Below are positions 16,526 through 24,333 of a DNA stretch of 64,000 nucleotides, piece by piece; the stretch's first letter is position 1, and each line of letters opens with the position of its first letter. The translations under genes and the position numbers were made by a program. The notes beneath the pieces are model-generated. The model did no database searches. It saw only the letters and a list, made by a program, of their open reading frames with translations, and had not been told where the DNA came from. This stretch comes from DASQFQ01 sp963811595 (GTDB lineage Bacteria; Actinomycetota; Thermoleophilia; Solirubrobacterales; Solirubrobacteraceae): NCBI GenBank assembly GCA_963811595.1, contig CAWERW010000005.1:228766-292765 (forward strand), written 5' to 3'.

Positions 16526-17334
16526 GCGCTCCCGACACCATCGTCCTGATCCACGGCTTCTGGGTGACGCCCCGCAGCTGGGAGGACTGGAAGGCCCACT
16601 ACGAGGCGAAGGGCTACAAGGTCATCGCCCCCGCCTATCCCGGCTTCGAGGTCGAGGTCGAGGCGCTCAACGCCGACCCGGCGCCGATCGAGCAGGTGAC
16701 GGTGCCGCAGATCATCGAGAAGCTCGAGGGGGTCGTGGGCGGGCTCGACGCGCCGCCGATCCTCATGGGCCACTCGGCGGGCGGCGTGTTCACGCAGATC
16801 CTGCTCGACCACGGCTTCGGCGCGGTCGGCGTGGCGATCAACTCGGCGCCCACGGAGGGCGTCAAGCGCGTGCCGCTGTCGCAGGTCAAGGCGACGTTCC
16901 CGGTGCTCAAGAACCCCGCCAACCGGCACCGCGCGGTCGGCTTCACGCACGAGCAGTGGCACTACGCGTTCACCAACGGGTTCAGCGAGGAGGAGTCGCG
17001 CCGGCTCTACGAGCGCTACCACGTCCCCGCCTCCGGCTCGATCTTCTGGGGCAGCGCGCTCGCGAACATCCACCCCGGCAAGGACGACAACTACGTCGAC
17101 TACAAGAACGACGACCGCGCGCCGCTGCTGTTCATCTCCGGCAGCGACGACCACCTGATGCCGCCGAGCATCCAGCAGTCCAACGCCAAGCACTACAAGT
17201 CCGACAACACCGTCACCGAGGTCAAGGAGTTCGAGGGCCCGCACCTGCTGCCCTCGTGGCCGGGCTGGGAGCAGGTCGCGGACTACGCGCTCGACTGGGC
17301 CGTCGAGCACGCGCGGCAGCCGAGCGCCGCGTGA
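16522..17334 (+). CDS. Alpha/beta hydrolase
   Basis: 270 residues. The oxyanion strand IVLIHGFWVTPRSW, nucleophile elbow MGHSAGGVF (Ser), acid loop FISGSDDHLM (Asp) and terminal FEGPHLLPSW (His) complete the triad. Similar proteins are annotated as non-haem chloroperoxidase- or esterase-like; the substrate cannot be told. The protein has no signal peptide and is therefore cytosolic. The end overlaps the next gene by 4 bp (GTGA), so the two are coupled. Confidence 0.9.
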   Translation: MSAPDTIVLIHGFWVTPRSWEDWKAHYEAKGYKVIAPAYPGFEVEVEALNADPAPIEQVTVPQIIEKLEGVVGGLDAPPILMGHSAGGVFTQILLDHGFGAVGVAINSAPTEGVKRVPLSQVKATFPVLKNPANRHRAVGFTHEQWHYAFTNGFSEEESRRLYERYHVPASGSIFWGSALANIHPGKDDNYVDYKNDDRAPLLFISGSDDHLMPPSIQQSNAKHYKSDNTVTEVKEFEGPHLLPSWPGWEQVADYALDWAVEHARQPSAA

Positions 17335-18122
17335 GCACCGTCCGCCTCACCCATGTCGGCGGGCCCACGGCGCTGATCGAGGTGGGTGGCTGGCGGATCC
17401 TGACCGACCCGACGTTCGACGCCCCCGGCCGGAGGTACTCCTTCGGCTGGGGCTCGGGCTCGCGCAAGCTCACGGGCCCCGCGATCCCGGCCGGCGAGAT
17501 CGGCGAGCTCGACGCGGTGCTGCTCAGCCACGACCACCACGACGACAACCTCGACCCCGCCGGGCGCGCGCTGCTGCCCTCGGCGGGCGTCGTGGTCACC
17601 ACGGCGTCGGGCGCGCGGCGGCTCGGCGGGTCGGCCCGCGGGCTCGAGCCGTGGCACGCGACGGTGCTCGAGGCGCCAGGCCGGCCCGCGCTCGAGATCA
17701 CCTCCACGCCCTGCCGGCACGGGCCGCCGGGCTTCCATCCGATCGTCGGCGACGTCATCGGCTTCGCGCTGAAGTGGGAGGGCCAGCAGCACGGCGCGCT
17801 GTGGATCACCGGCGACACCGTGCTCTACGAGGGCGTGCGCGAGGTGGCCGGCCGCGTGCGGGTGGGCACCGCGCTGCTGCACCTCGGCGGCGTCGGCTTC
17901 CCCGTCACGGGCCCGCTGCGCTACACGCTGACCGCGCGCGATGCGGTGGAGCTGTGCGGCCTGATCCGGCCGCGCACGGCGATCCCGATCCACTACGAGG
18001 GCTGGAAGCACTTCCGGGAGGGCCGCGAGGCGATCGAGCGCGAGTTCGCCGCCGCCCCCGCGGACTTCCGCGAGCGCGTGCGCTGGCTGCCGATGGGCGA
18101 GCCGGTGGAGCTGACCGTCTAG
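17331..18122 (+). CDS. Metallo-beta-lactamase-fold hydrolase (UlaG-like)
   Basis: 263 residues, GTG start overlapping the previous stop. The metal-binding motif appears as LLSHDHHDDNLD (H-x-H-x-D-D/N), followed by TPCRHGPPG, WITGDTVLY and the late His in IPIHYEGWKHF. This pattern matches UlaG/YtnP-like lactonases or phosphodiesterase-type MBL enzymes. No signal peptide is present. The substrate is unknown. Its stop is tail-to-tail with the gene remnant on the other strand. Confidence 0.88.
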   Translation: MSTVRLTHVGGPTALIEVGGWRILTDPTFDAPGRRYSFGWGSGSRKLTGPAIPAGEIGELDAVLLSHDHHDDNLDPAGRALLPSAGVVVTTASGARRLGGSARGLEPWHATVLEAPGRPALEITSTPCRHGPPGFHPIVGDVIGFALKWEGQQHGALWITGDTVLYEGVREVAGRVRVGTALLHLGGVGFPVTGPLRYTLTARDAVELCGLIRPRTAIPIHYEGWKHFREGREAIEREFAAAPADFRERVRWLPMGEPVELTV

Positions 18123-18307
18123 CGGCGCCGCGCGCGCTGCACCGGGATCCGGAAGTCGACGAAGCGGACGATCGGCCGCGGCTTCGCCTTGAAGCTGACG
18201 ACCAGCCGCACGGCGACGGCGCGGCTCTTGCGCGACGCGCGCCCGCGCAGGGCGCGGACGGTCTTGCGCGGCAGGCGGATGCGGACGATCGTGCCGTCCG
18301 TCGGTGC
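18119..18307 (-). pseudogene. Truncated 3' end of a secreted/surface-type protein gene
   Basis: On the minus strand, about 62 codons ending at 18119 encode a beta-rich basic segment (GTIVRIRLPRKTVRALRGRAS ... RFVDFRIPVQRARRR). It resembles the C-terminal repeats of large exported proteins common in Solirubrobacterales. Upstream of 18307 the frame stays open to 18475 but loses that character. No start or signal peptide is found, so I read it as the leftover tail of a deleted gene. The remaining 165 bp up to the sigma-factor start hold nothing I recognise. Confidence 0.45.
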
Positions 18308-18473
18308 GCGCCAGGACGTCCTGGAGCCTCGACCGACGGCGGGGGTTCGGTTACCCGTACGCCAAGCGGAGGCGACCCGTACTCCGGGAAGCCTGGAGAC
18401 CGCCTGTAGCGGGTTCGGCCGGCCTGGGACCATGCGGTTCCTCCCCCTCCCCCGCACCACCACTCTCCCCCGC

Positions 18474-18980
18474 ATGCCCCGACGCCTCGATCACGAAGCG
18501 GCGATCGGACACCTCGACCGGCTCTACGCCGCCGCCCGCGCTCTCTGCGGTGACCCTCACCTCGCTGAGGATCTGGTCCAGGACACCTACGCCGCCGTCC
18601 TCTCCCGCCCCCGCTGGCTCAGCGGCAGCGACGAGCTGGGCTACCTGCTCCGCGCCCTTCGCAACCGCTGGCGCGACGAGCTGCGCACGCGCGCCCGCCG
18701 CCCGCAGCCGTCGCCGCTCGACGCGAGCACGGAGCGGCTGCACGCGACCGTCCCCGCCCCCGACGCCGTCCTCGACGGCGCCGCGGTCCTCGGCGTCGTC
18801 CACGAGCTCCCGAGCCCCTATCGCGAGACCGTGGTGGCGATCGACGTGCTCGGCCTCTCCTACGCCGAGGCCGGCCAGGCGCTCGACGTCCCGACCGGCA
18901 CGGTGATGAGCCGCCTGCACCGCGGGCGCGCGAAGGTCGCCGAGCGGCTGCGCGCGCTGGAGCTCGCACCCACGTCCTGA
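18474..18980 (+). CDS. ECF-type RNA polymerase sigma factor
   Basis: 168 residues. Region 2 is around AAARALCGDPHLAEDLVQDTYAAVL, and region 4 (YAEAGQALDVPTGTVMSRLHRGRAKVAERL) carries the -35-binding helix-turn-helix. The length and the lack of region 3 are typical of ECF sigmas. ATG 18474 gives the canonical N-terminus; an in-frame ATG at 18432 adds 14 low-complexity residues. No anti-sigma gene is adjacent; an AraC-type gene follows 13 bp downstream. Confidence 0.88.
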   Translation: MPRRLDHEAAIGHLDRLYAAARALCGDPHLAEDLVQDTYAAVLSRPRWLSGSDELGYLLRALRNRWRDELRTRARRPQPSPLDASTERLHATVPAPDAVLDGAAVLGVVHELPSPYRETVVAIDVLGLSYAEAGQALDVPTGTVMSRLHRGRAKVAERLRALELAPTS

Positions 18981-18993
18981 CAGGATCGGGGCC

Positions 18994-19422
18994 GTGCGCG
19001 ACCCGATCCCCGCCTACGTCCACCTGCTGCGCGCGAAGGACCTGATGGACCGCGCCTACGGCGAGCCGCTCGACGTGCCCGCGCTCGCGCGCACGGCGTT
19101 CGCCTCCGAGTCGCACTTCATCCGCTCCTTCCGCTCCGCGTTCGGCGAGACGCCCCACCGCTACCTGCTGCGGCGCCGGGTCGAGCGCGCGCAGGAACTG
19201 CTGCGCGAGACCGGCGCGTCGGTCACCGAGGTCTCGCTCGAGGTCGGCTTCCGCAGCCTGGGCTCGTTCAGCTCGGCGTTCAGAGCGCTGACGGGCGAGT
19301 CGCCGAGCGGCTACCGGCAGCGGAGCGCCCCGGCAGCGGTCCCCCATTGCCACGCGATGATGTGGAACCGAGCAGTTTCGGAGAAGCCGCCGCAGCCGGG
19401 CGGGGATAGCGTGGCCGCATGA
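18994..19422 (+). CDS. AraC-family transcriptional regulator (HTH domain only)
   Basis: 142 residues, GTG start. It consists essentially of the AraC/XylS double helix-turn-helix (LDVPALARTAFASESHFIRSFRSAFGETPHRYL ... VTEVSLEVGFRSLGSFSSAFRALTG) with no ligand-binding domain. The C-terminal ~30 residues are disordered. The stop overlaps the VOC gene by 4 bp. The short AraC plus VOC/glyoxalase pairing is frequent in actinobacteria, and the regulator presumably controls its partner. Confidence 0.9.
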   Translation: MRDPIPAYVHLLRAKDLMDRAYGEPLDVPALARTAFASESHFIRSFRSAFGETPHRYLLRRRVERAQELLRETGASVTEVSLEVGFRSLGSFSSAFRALTGESPSGYRQRSAPAAVPHCHAMMWNRAVSEKPPQPGGDSVAA

Positions 19423-19826
19423 TCACCAGGCTCACCCACAGCCCCGTCTGGGTGCTCGACCAGGACGAGGCGCTCGACTTCTACACACGCGTGCTCGGCT
19501 TCGAAGTCCGCAACGACGTGTCGATGGACAGCTTCCGCTGGCTCACGGTCGGCCCGCCGGGTCAGCCGGACTTCGAGCTCATCCTCGCCGACCCCGGCCC
19601 GCCGATGCTCGACCCCGAGTCGGCGGCGCAGATCCGCGCGATGGTCGCGAAGGGCGCGCTCGGCGCCGGCGTGTTCTCGACCGACGACGTCCAGCGCTCC
19701 TACGAGGAGCTCAAGGAGCGGGGCGTGACGTTCCTGGCCGAGCCGACGGAGCGGTCCTACGGCATCGAGGCGACCTTCCGCGACAACTCGGGGAACTGGT
19801 TCAGCCTCACGCAGCGCATGGCCTAG
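19419..19826 (+). CDS. VOC/glyoxalase-fold protein
   Basis: 135 residues, a single VOC module with the two beta-alpha-beta-beta-beta halves (SPVWVLDQDEALDFYTRVLGFEV and FSTDDVQRSYEELKERGVTFL ... EATFRDNSGNWFSLTQ). Candidate metal ligands are His8 and the late Glu in IEATF. Members include glyoxalase I, dioxygenases and resistance proteins; the activity here is unknown. ATG overlaps the AraC stop (ATGA). Confidence 0.9.
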   Translation: MITRLTHSPVWVLDQDEALDFYTRVLGFEVRNDVSMDSFRWLTVGPPGQPDFELILADPGPPMLDPESAAQIRAMVAKGALGAGVFSTDDVQRSYEELKERGVTFLAEPTERSYGIEATFRDNSGNWFSLTQRMA

Positions 19827-19849
19827 GCTTTCTTTCCGCCGTCAACTAT

Positions 19850-19860
19850 TTCATCATGAA
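19850..19860. promoter_or_regulatory. Candidate MarR operator (11-bp palindrome)
   Basis: TTCATCATGAA is a perfect 5+1+5 palindrome in a rare AT-rich island four bases before the MarR GTG start. It overlaps the likely initiation region, as expected for autorepression. Confidence 0.5.
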
Positions 19861-19863
19861 TGA

Positions 19864-20343
19864 GTGCCCGCCCAGCGGCTCCCCACTCCGCGGGACCTGG
19901 AGCGCCTTGCGGCGTGGGCCGAGCTGCACCGCGCCGACACGCTGCTGCGGGGCGAGCTGAGCCGGAGGCTGGAGGAGGGCGCGCAGACGACGCTGCTCGA
20001 GCACGAGGCGATCCACCGGCTCGTGATCGCGCCGGGCCGGCGGCTGACGATGTACGAGCTCGCCGACGCGCTGCTCGTCAGCCGCAGCGGCGCGACGCGC
20101 CTGGTCGACCGGCTGGAGGCGCGCGGCTGGGTCGACCGGCGGGTCGCCCCCCACGACCGCCGGATCGTGCGCGCCGAGCTGACGCGCGAGGGGGCGGCGG
20201 CGTTCGCGCACATGGGCGCGGTGTTCGCCGCCGCCTTCGAGGAGCGCTTCGGCGGCGTGCTCGGCGACGAGGACGTCGCAGCGCTGCGCGGGGTGCTCGC
20301 CAGGCTGCTGGCGGCCGGCACGCTCCCCGAGCCACCGGCGTAG
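19864..20343 (+). CDS. MarR-family transcriptional regulator
   Basis: 159 residues. The winged helix includes LTMYELADALLVSRSGATRLVDRLEARGWVDRR and the wing APHDRRIVRAELT, preceded and followed by dimerisation helices. The GTG at 19864 is taken because the ATG at 19856 is out of frame. An AT-rich palindrome lies directly upstream. The B12-binding gene begins 10 bp after its stop, so the pair is almost certainly co-transcribed and may work together. Confidence 0.9.
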   Translation: MPAQRLPTPRDLERLAAWAELHRADTLLRGELSRRLEEGAQTTLLEHEAIHRLVIAPGRRLTMYELADALLVSRSGATRLVDRLEARGWVDRRVAPHDRRIVRAELTREGAAAFAHMGAVFAAAFEERFGGVLGDEDVAALRGVLARLLAAGTLPEPPA

Positions 20344-20353
20344 GGTTCGGGCC

Positions 20354-21028
20354 ATGGACGTCGGCGCCCACCGGCGCGCGTATCTCGAGGCGCTGCAGGC
20401 GCGCGACGTGGCAGGCGCGCGCAGGTCCGTCGAAGTCGCGCTCGCGGCCGGGGTGAGCGTGGCCGACGTCTACCTGGAGGTCCTCCAGCCCGCGCTGTAC
20501 GAGATCGGGCGCGGCTGGGCCGTCGGCGACCACGACGTCGCGCACGAGCACACCGCCACCGCCGTCACGCAGGCGCTGCTCGGGACGCTGGGGCCGCGCA
20601 TGCGCGCGGCGCCGACGGGCGGGCGGCTCGCGATCGTCACCGGCAGCCCCGAGGAGCTCCACGCGCTCGGCGTCCAGATGGTCGCCGACTTCCTCGAGGG
20701 CGACGGCTGGGAGGTGCTCAACCTCGGCGCATCGACGCCGGCGCCCGACCTCGCCCGCCTCGCCGACGCCGAGCGCGCCGACGTCGTCGCGCTCTCGACC
20801 TCCACGCCCGCCGGCCTCCCCGGCGCCGCGGCGGCGGTGGCGGAGCTGCGCGCGCTCGACCCGCGCCCGCTGGTGGTGCTCGGCGGCCAGCTGTGGAGCG
20901 GCGCGGCGAGGGACGACGCCGGGACGCTCGGCGCCGACCTCGTGCTCGACGGGCCGCGGGAGCTCGTCGCGACGCTGCGCGAGCGCTTCCCGCCGCCGCG
21001 CCCCGAGGACGAGGAGCGCTCCGGCTAG
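20354..21028 (+). CDS. Stand-alone CarH-like cobalamin-binding protein
   Basis: 224 residues. A helical bundle (about 1-85) precedes a B12-binding Rossmann domain (about 90-210). The bundle contains W55-x9-E65-H66, the Wx9EH signature of adenosylcobalamin photoreceptors of the CarH/LitR type. The Rossmann part has E101-L-H103-A-L-G106, the ExHxxG motif that supplies the lower axial histidine, plus LSTSTPAG and VLGGQLW. No DNA-binding domain is present. CarH-type proteins normally carry an N-terminal MerR domain, so a partner such as the adjacent MarR is suggested. An alternative is a corrinoid or methyltransferase-type carrier, but the Wx9EH motif argues for sensing. Confidence 0.85.
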   Translation: MDVGAHRRAYLEALQARDVAGARRSVEVALAAGVSVADVYLEVLQPALYEIGRGWAVGDHDVAHEHTATAVTQALLGTLGPRMRAAPTGGRLAIVTGSPEELHALGVQMVADFLEGDGWEVLNLGASTPAPDLARLADAERADVVALSTSTPAGLPGAAAAVAELRALDPRPLVVLGGQLWSGAARDDAGTLGADLVLDGPRELVATLRERFPPPRPEDEERSG

Positions 21029-21038
21029 TTTCATATCG

Positions 21039-22511
21039 GTGCGTTTCCCGCGCCGTCTCATCGTCCTGGTCGCGAGCGTCGTGCTCGTGCTCGTCGCCGT
21101 CGCGGGCTTCCTGGCCCGCGAGGACGAGGGGCTTCCCGGCGACCTCCCGGCCGTCCCGACCCCGCCGGAGGCGCGCAGCGACCGCGAGCGCACGCCGCTG
21201 CCGGACCCGTTCGCCTACGACCCGGAGCGCGCGGAGGAGTTCGAGCGCCGCGCCGCCGCCGGCACGAGCCACGTGCTCTACGCCCGCTCGCCCGGCGGGG
21301 CTGGCGCGAGCGCACAGCGGGTCGCGCGCTGGCGCCCGCAGGTGGAGGCGGCCGCGAAGGCGGCCGACGTCGACCCCGACCGACTGGAGGCGCTCGTGTT
21401 CCTCGAGAGCGCGGGCCGCGAGGACGCGATGGCGGGCGACACGGAGGGCGCCGTCGGCCTCACCCAGATCCTCGCCGAGACCGGCCAGAACCTGCTCGGG
21501 ATGCGCGTCGACGTCGCCCAGAGCCGCCGCTACACGCGCCGCATCCGGCGCGCGCTGCTGCGCGGGCGGCTGCTCGAGGTGCAGCGGCTGCGGCGCGCGC
21601 GGGCGCGGGTCGACCAGCGCTTCGACCCCGCGCGGGCGCTGCAGGCGACCGCGCGCTACCTGACGCTGGCCCAGGAGCGCTTCGGGCGCGAGGACCTCGC
21701 GTTCGTCTCGTACCACATGGGCATGGGCAACCTGGAGAGCGTCCTCGCCGCCTACGGCGACGACGACGTCGGCTACACGCAGCTCTACTTCGACTCCACG
21801 CCGGCCCGGCACGCGGCCGCCTACGCGAAGCTCGCGTCGTTCGGCGACGACTCCTCGAACTACTGGTGGAAGCTCGGCGCGGCCGAGGAGATCATGCGCC
21901 TGAGCCGCGACGACGCGGGCGAGCTCGCCCGGCGGCAGGCCGCGCAGACCGCCAAGGCGTCGGCCGAGGAGGTGCTGCACCCGCCCGGCTCGACGCCGCG
22001 CTTCACGAGCCCCGAGGTCCTGAAGGCGGCGTGGGACGACGAGCAGATCGTCGCTTTTCCGACCGACGAGCGCGTGAGCGGGCTGCGGCGCGACCCGCGC
22101 ATGGGCGAGCTCGCGCCGCGGCTCGGGCAGCCGCGCTCGCTCTACGAGGGCCTGCGCCCCGAGGCCCTCGCCACCGCGCTCTACATCGGCGCCCAGGTGC
22201 GCGCGCTGTCCGGGCAACAGCCGCTGGTCGTGACCTCGACCGTGCGCGACGACGCCTACCAGCGGCGGCTCGTGGCGCGCAACGGCGAGGCGACGCGCGA
22301 CTACTCGCTCCACACGACCGGCTGGGCGTTCGACATCGCGCGCCGCTACCGCTCGAAGCGCCACGCGCTGGCGTTCCAGTTCGTGCTCGACCGGCTGCAG
22401 GTGCTCGACGCGATCGCCTGGGTGCGCGAGCCGGGCGCCATCCACGTGACCGCCGCGCCCGAGGGGGAGGCCCTGCTGCCACTGCTCGACCGAGTAGAAC
22501 CCCCTGGGTGA
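21039..22511 (+). CDS. Bifunctional murein hydrolase: lytic transglycosylase + LAS metallopeptidase
   Basis: 490 residues, GTG start, N-terminal membrane anchor or signal (IVLVASVVLVLVAVAGFL). The first domain (about 100-260) is an SLT-type lytic transglycosylase with catalytic Glu123 in FLESAGRED, GAVGLTQI (137-144) and SYHMGMGN. The second domain (about 380-485) carries SLHTTGWAFD, the SxHxxGxAxD zinc motif of LAS peptidases (His425, Asp432), and the late His469 in AIHVT. It could therefore cleave both glycan and stem peptide in the wall. It follows the B12 gene by 10 bp and overlaps the dehalogenase-like gene by 4 bp. Confidence 0.85.
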   Translation: MRFPRRLIVLVASVVLVLVAVAGFLAREDEGLPGDLPAVPTPPEARSDRERTPLPDPFAYDPERAEEFERRAAAGTSHVLYARSPGGAGASAQRVARWRPQVEAAAKAADVDPDRLEALVFLESAGREDAMAGDTEGAVGLTQILAETGQNLLGMRVDVAQSRRYTRRIRRALLRGRLLEVQRLRRARARVDQRFDPARALQATARYLTLAQERFGREDLAFVSYHMGMGNLESVLAAYGDDDVGYTQLYFDSTPARHAAAYAKLASFGDDSSNYWWKLGAAEEIMRLSRDDAGELARRQAAQTAKASAEEVLHPPGSTPRFTSPEVLKAAWDDEQIVAFPTDERVSGLRRDPRMGELAPRLGQPRSLYEGLRPEALATALYIGAQVRALSGQQPLVVTSTVRDDAYQRRLVARNGEATRDYSLHTTGWAFDIARRYRSKRHALAFQFVLDRLQVLDAIAWVREPGAIHVTAAPEGEALLPLLDRVEPPG

Positions 22512-23389
22512 CCGACGCCGTCCGCACACCCGACCAGCTGCTCGAGGGCCTGCCGGACTTCCCCTACGAGCCCCACTACCGCACCGTCGACGGCCTGCGC
22601 ATGGCGCACGTCGACGAGGGCGACGGACGGCCGGTGGTGATGTGGCACGGCGAGCCGACGTGGGGCTACCTGTGGCGCCACGTGCTGCCGCCGGTGCGCG
22701 ACGCCGGCCACCGCGTGATCCTGCCCGACCTGCCGGGCTTCGGGCGCTCGGACAAGCCGATGGAGCGCGACTGGTACTCCTACGACCGCCACGTCGAGTT
22801 CGCGGCGACGCTGCTCGAGGACCTCGACGTGCGCGACGCGACGTTCGTGGTCCACGACTGGGGCGGCCCGATCGGGCTGCGGCTCGCGGTCGAGCACCCG
22901 GACCGCGTCAGCCGGCTCGTGATCATGGACACCGGCCTGTTCACCGGCGAGCAGCGCATGAGCGACGCCTGGCAGGCGTTCCACGCGTTCGTCGAGCGCA
23001 CCGAGGACCTGCCGTGCGGAATGCTCGTGCGCCGCGGCTGCCACCGCGATCCCGGCGACGAGGTCGCCGCCGCCTACGACGCGCCGTTCCCCAGCGTCGC
23101 CTCGAAGGCGGGCGCCCGCGCCTTCCCGGGCCTGATCCCGCAGACGCCGGACGCCCCGGGCGCGGCCGAGGGCCGGCGCGTGCTCGAGGCGCTGCGCGGC
23201 GACGAGCGCCCCGTGCTGATGCTGTGGGCCGAGCAGGACCCGGTGCTGCCGCCGCAGGTCGGCGAGGCGTTCGCGAGCGCGCTCGGGCAGCCCTCACCCC
23301 GCCTCATCGGCGAGGCGGGGCACTTCCTGCAGGAGGACCAGGGCCGGCTCGTCGGCGACGCGATCGCGGACTGGCTGAGCGACGCCTAA
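22508..23389 (+). CDS. Haloalkane dehalogenase-like alpha/beta hydrolase
   Basis: 293 residues, GTG start overlapping the previous stop. The block HGEPTWGYLWRHVLPP and the nucleophile motif FVVHDWGGPIGLRLA (Asp) match haloalkane dehalogenases of the DhlA/DmbA type. The acid AEQDPVLPP and the catalytic His in GEAGHFLQED complete the triad. The Glu/Trp pair in the first motif is a halide-stabilising feature. Related epoxide hydrolases share the fold, so the substrate is uncertain. It is convergent with the SDR gene (4 bp overlap). Confidence 0.87.
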   Translation: MTDAVRTPDQLLEGLPDFPYEPHYRTVDGLRMAHVDEGDGRPVVMWHGEPTWGYLWRHVLPPVRDAGHRVILPDLPGFGRSDKPMERDWYSYDRHVEFAATLLEDLDVRDATFVVHDWGGPIGLRLAVEHPDRVSRLVIMDTGLFTGEQRMSDAWQAFHAFVERTEDLPCGMLVRRGCHRDPGDEVAAAYDAPFPSVASKAGARAFPGLIPQTPDAPGAAEGRRVLEALRGDERPVLMLWAEQDPVLPPQVGEAFASALGQPSPRLIGEAGHFLQEDQGRLVGDAIADWLSDA

Positions 23390-24285
23390 GCGGCCGCGGG
23401 CGTCTTCGGCTCTTCGTCGGCCGCGGCCTCGACGACCGCGTCGGCGGCCGGCGCGCTCTTCGCGGCGCGCTCCTCGTAGGCCGCGCGGGCGCCCTTGTCG
23501 GCGCTCAGCAGCGCGCTGCCGTTCATCTTGCGGCCGAGCCACTCGCCGAACGCCCGCGGCGTGAGCGCCGACGAGCGGACGAGGCCCGACAGCGACTTCG
23601 GCACGTAGACCTCGAAGCGCCCGAGCTTGAGCGCATCGACGATGGCCTCGGCGACGTCCTCGGGCGAGGAGCGCTTGACGCCCTTGAGCTCGGTCGTGCC
23701 GGCGGCCAGCTCGGTGTTGACGAAGGCGGGCATCACGACGTGGACCTCGAGGCCGGTGCCGTGGAGCTCGCCGCGCAGCGCCTCCGAGAGCCCGACGACG
23801 CCGAACTTGCAGGCGGAGTAGGTCGCGCCGCCGGGGGCGCCGAACTTGCCGGCGATCGAGGCGACGTTGACGATGTGGCCGGTCCCGCGCGGCTTCATAC
23901 GCCGGATCCCCTCCTTGGAGCCGTGCAGGACGGCGTGGAGGTTGAGCTCGAGCTGGCGGGTCGCGGTCGCGTCCGTCTCCTCCTCGAACGGGCCGATCGG
24001 CATGATCCCGGCGTTGTTGACGATCACGTCGATGGGGCCGAGGCGCTGCTCGATGTCGTCGAGCGCGGCGGTGAAGGCGGGGCGGTCGGTGACGTCGAGG
24101 GCGAGGCCGATCGCGCCGGCTCCCACCTCAGCGGCCGCCTGCTCGGCGGTGGCGCCGTCGAGGTCGGCGATCGCCACGCGCACGCCCTCGCGGGCGAGCG
24201 AGCGCGAGAGGGCCTTGCCGATACCGCGGCCACCGCCTGTCACGACGGCCACCTTTCCGGCGAGGGAGCGGGGCTGTTTGGCCAT
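23386..24285 (-). CDS. Short-chain dehydrogenase/reductase
   Basis: 299 residues. VVTGGGRGIGKALSRSL binds the cofactor, NNAGIMPIG and YSACKFG (catalytic Tyr/Lys) follow, with Ser in NVASIAGKFG. A C-terminal extension of about 60 residues rich in Ala and acidic residues follows the Rossmann core. ATG 24285 has a strong GAGGAGGA Shine-Dalgarno upstream. It is distinct from the SDR at 6403 and not adjacent to other dehydrogenases, so no pathway is implied. Confidence 0.88.
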   Translation of the reverse strand: MAKQPRSLAGKVAVVTGGGRGIGKALSRSLAREGVRVAIADLDGATAEQAAAEVGAGAIGLALDVTDRPAFTAALDDIEQRLGPIDVIVNNAGIMPIGPFEEETDATATRQLELNLHAVLHGSKEGIRRMKPRGTGHIVNVASIAGKFGAPGGATYSACKFGVVGLSEALRGELHGTGLEVHVVMPAFVNTELAAGTTELKGVKRSSPEDVAEAIVDALKLGRFEVYVPKSLSGLVRSSALTPRAFGEWLGRKMNGSALLSADKGARAAYEERAAKSAPAADAVVEAAADEEPKTPAAA

Positions 24286-24333
24286 TGAAGTCGGATCCTC
24301 CTCAGGAAGCTTCGGTACTGAAACCGTAGCGTC

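Noticed and set aside
20718..22529. 603-residue minus-strand frame opposite the B12 protein and murein hydrolase
   Set aside because: Composition is typical of antisense to a high-GC gene (Arg, Ala, Val, His-rich, no domain), while the plus-strand genes have full motifs.
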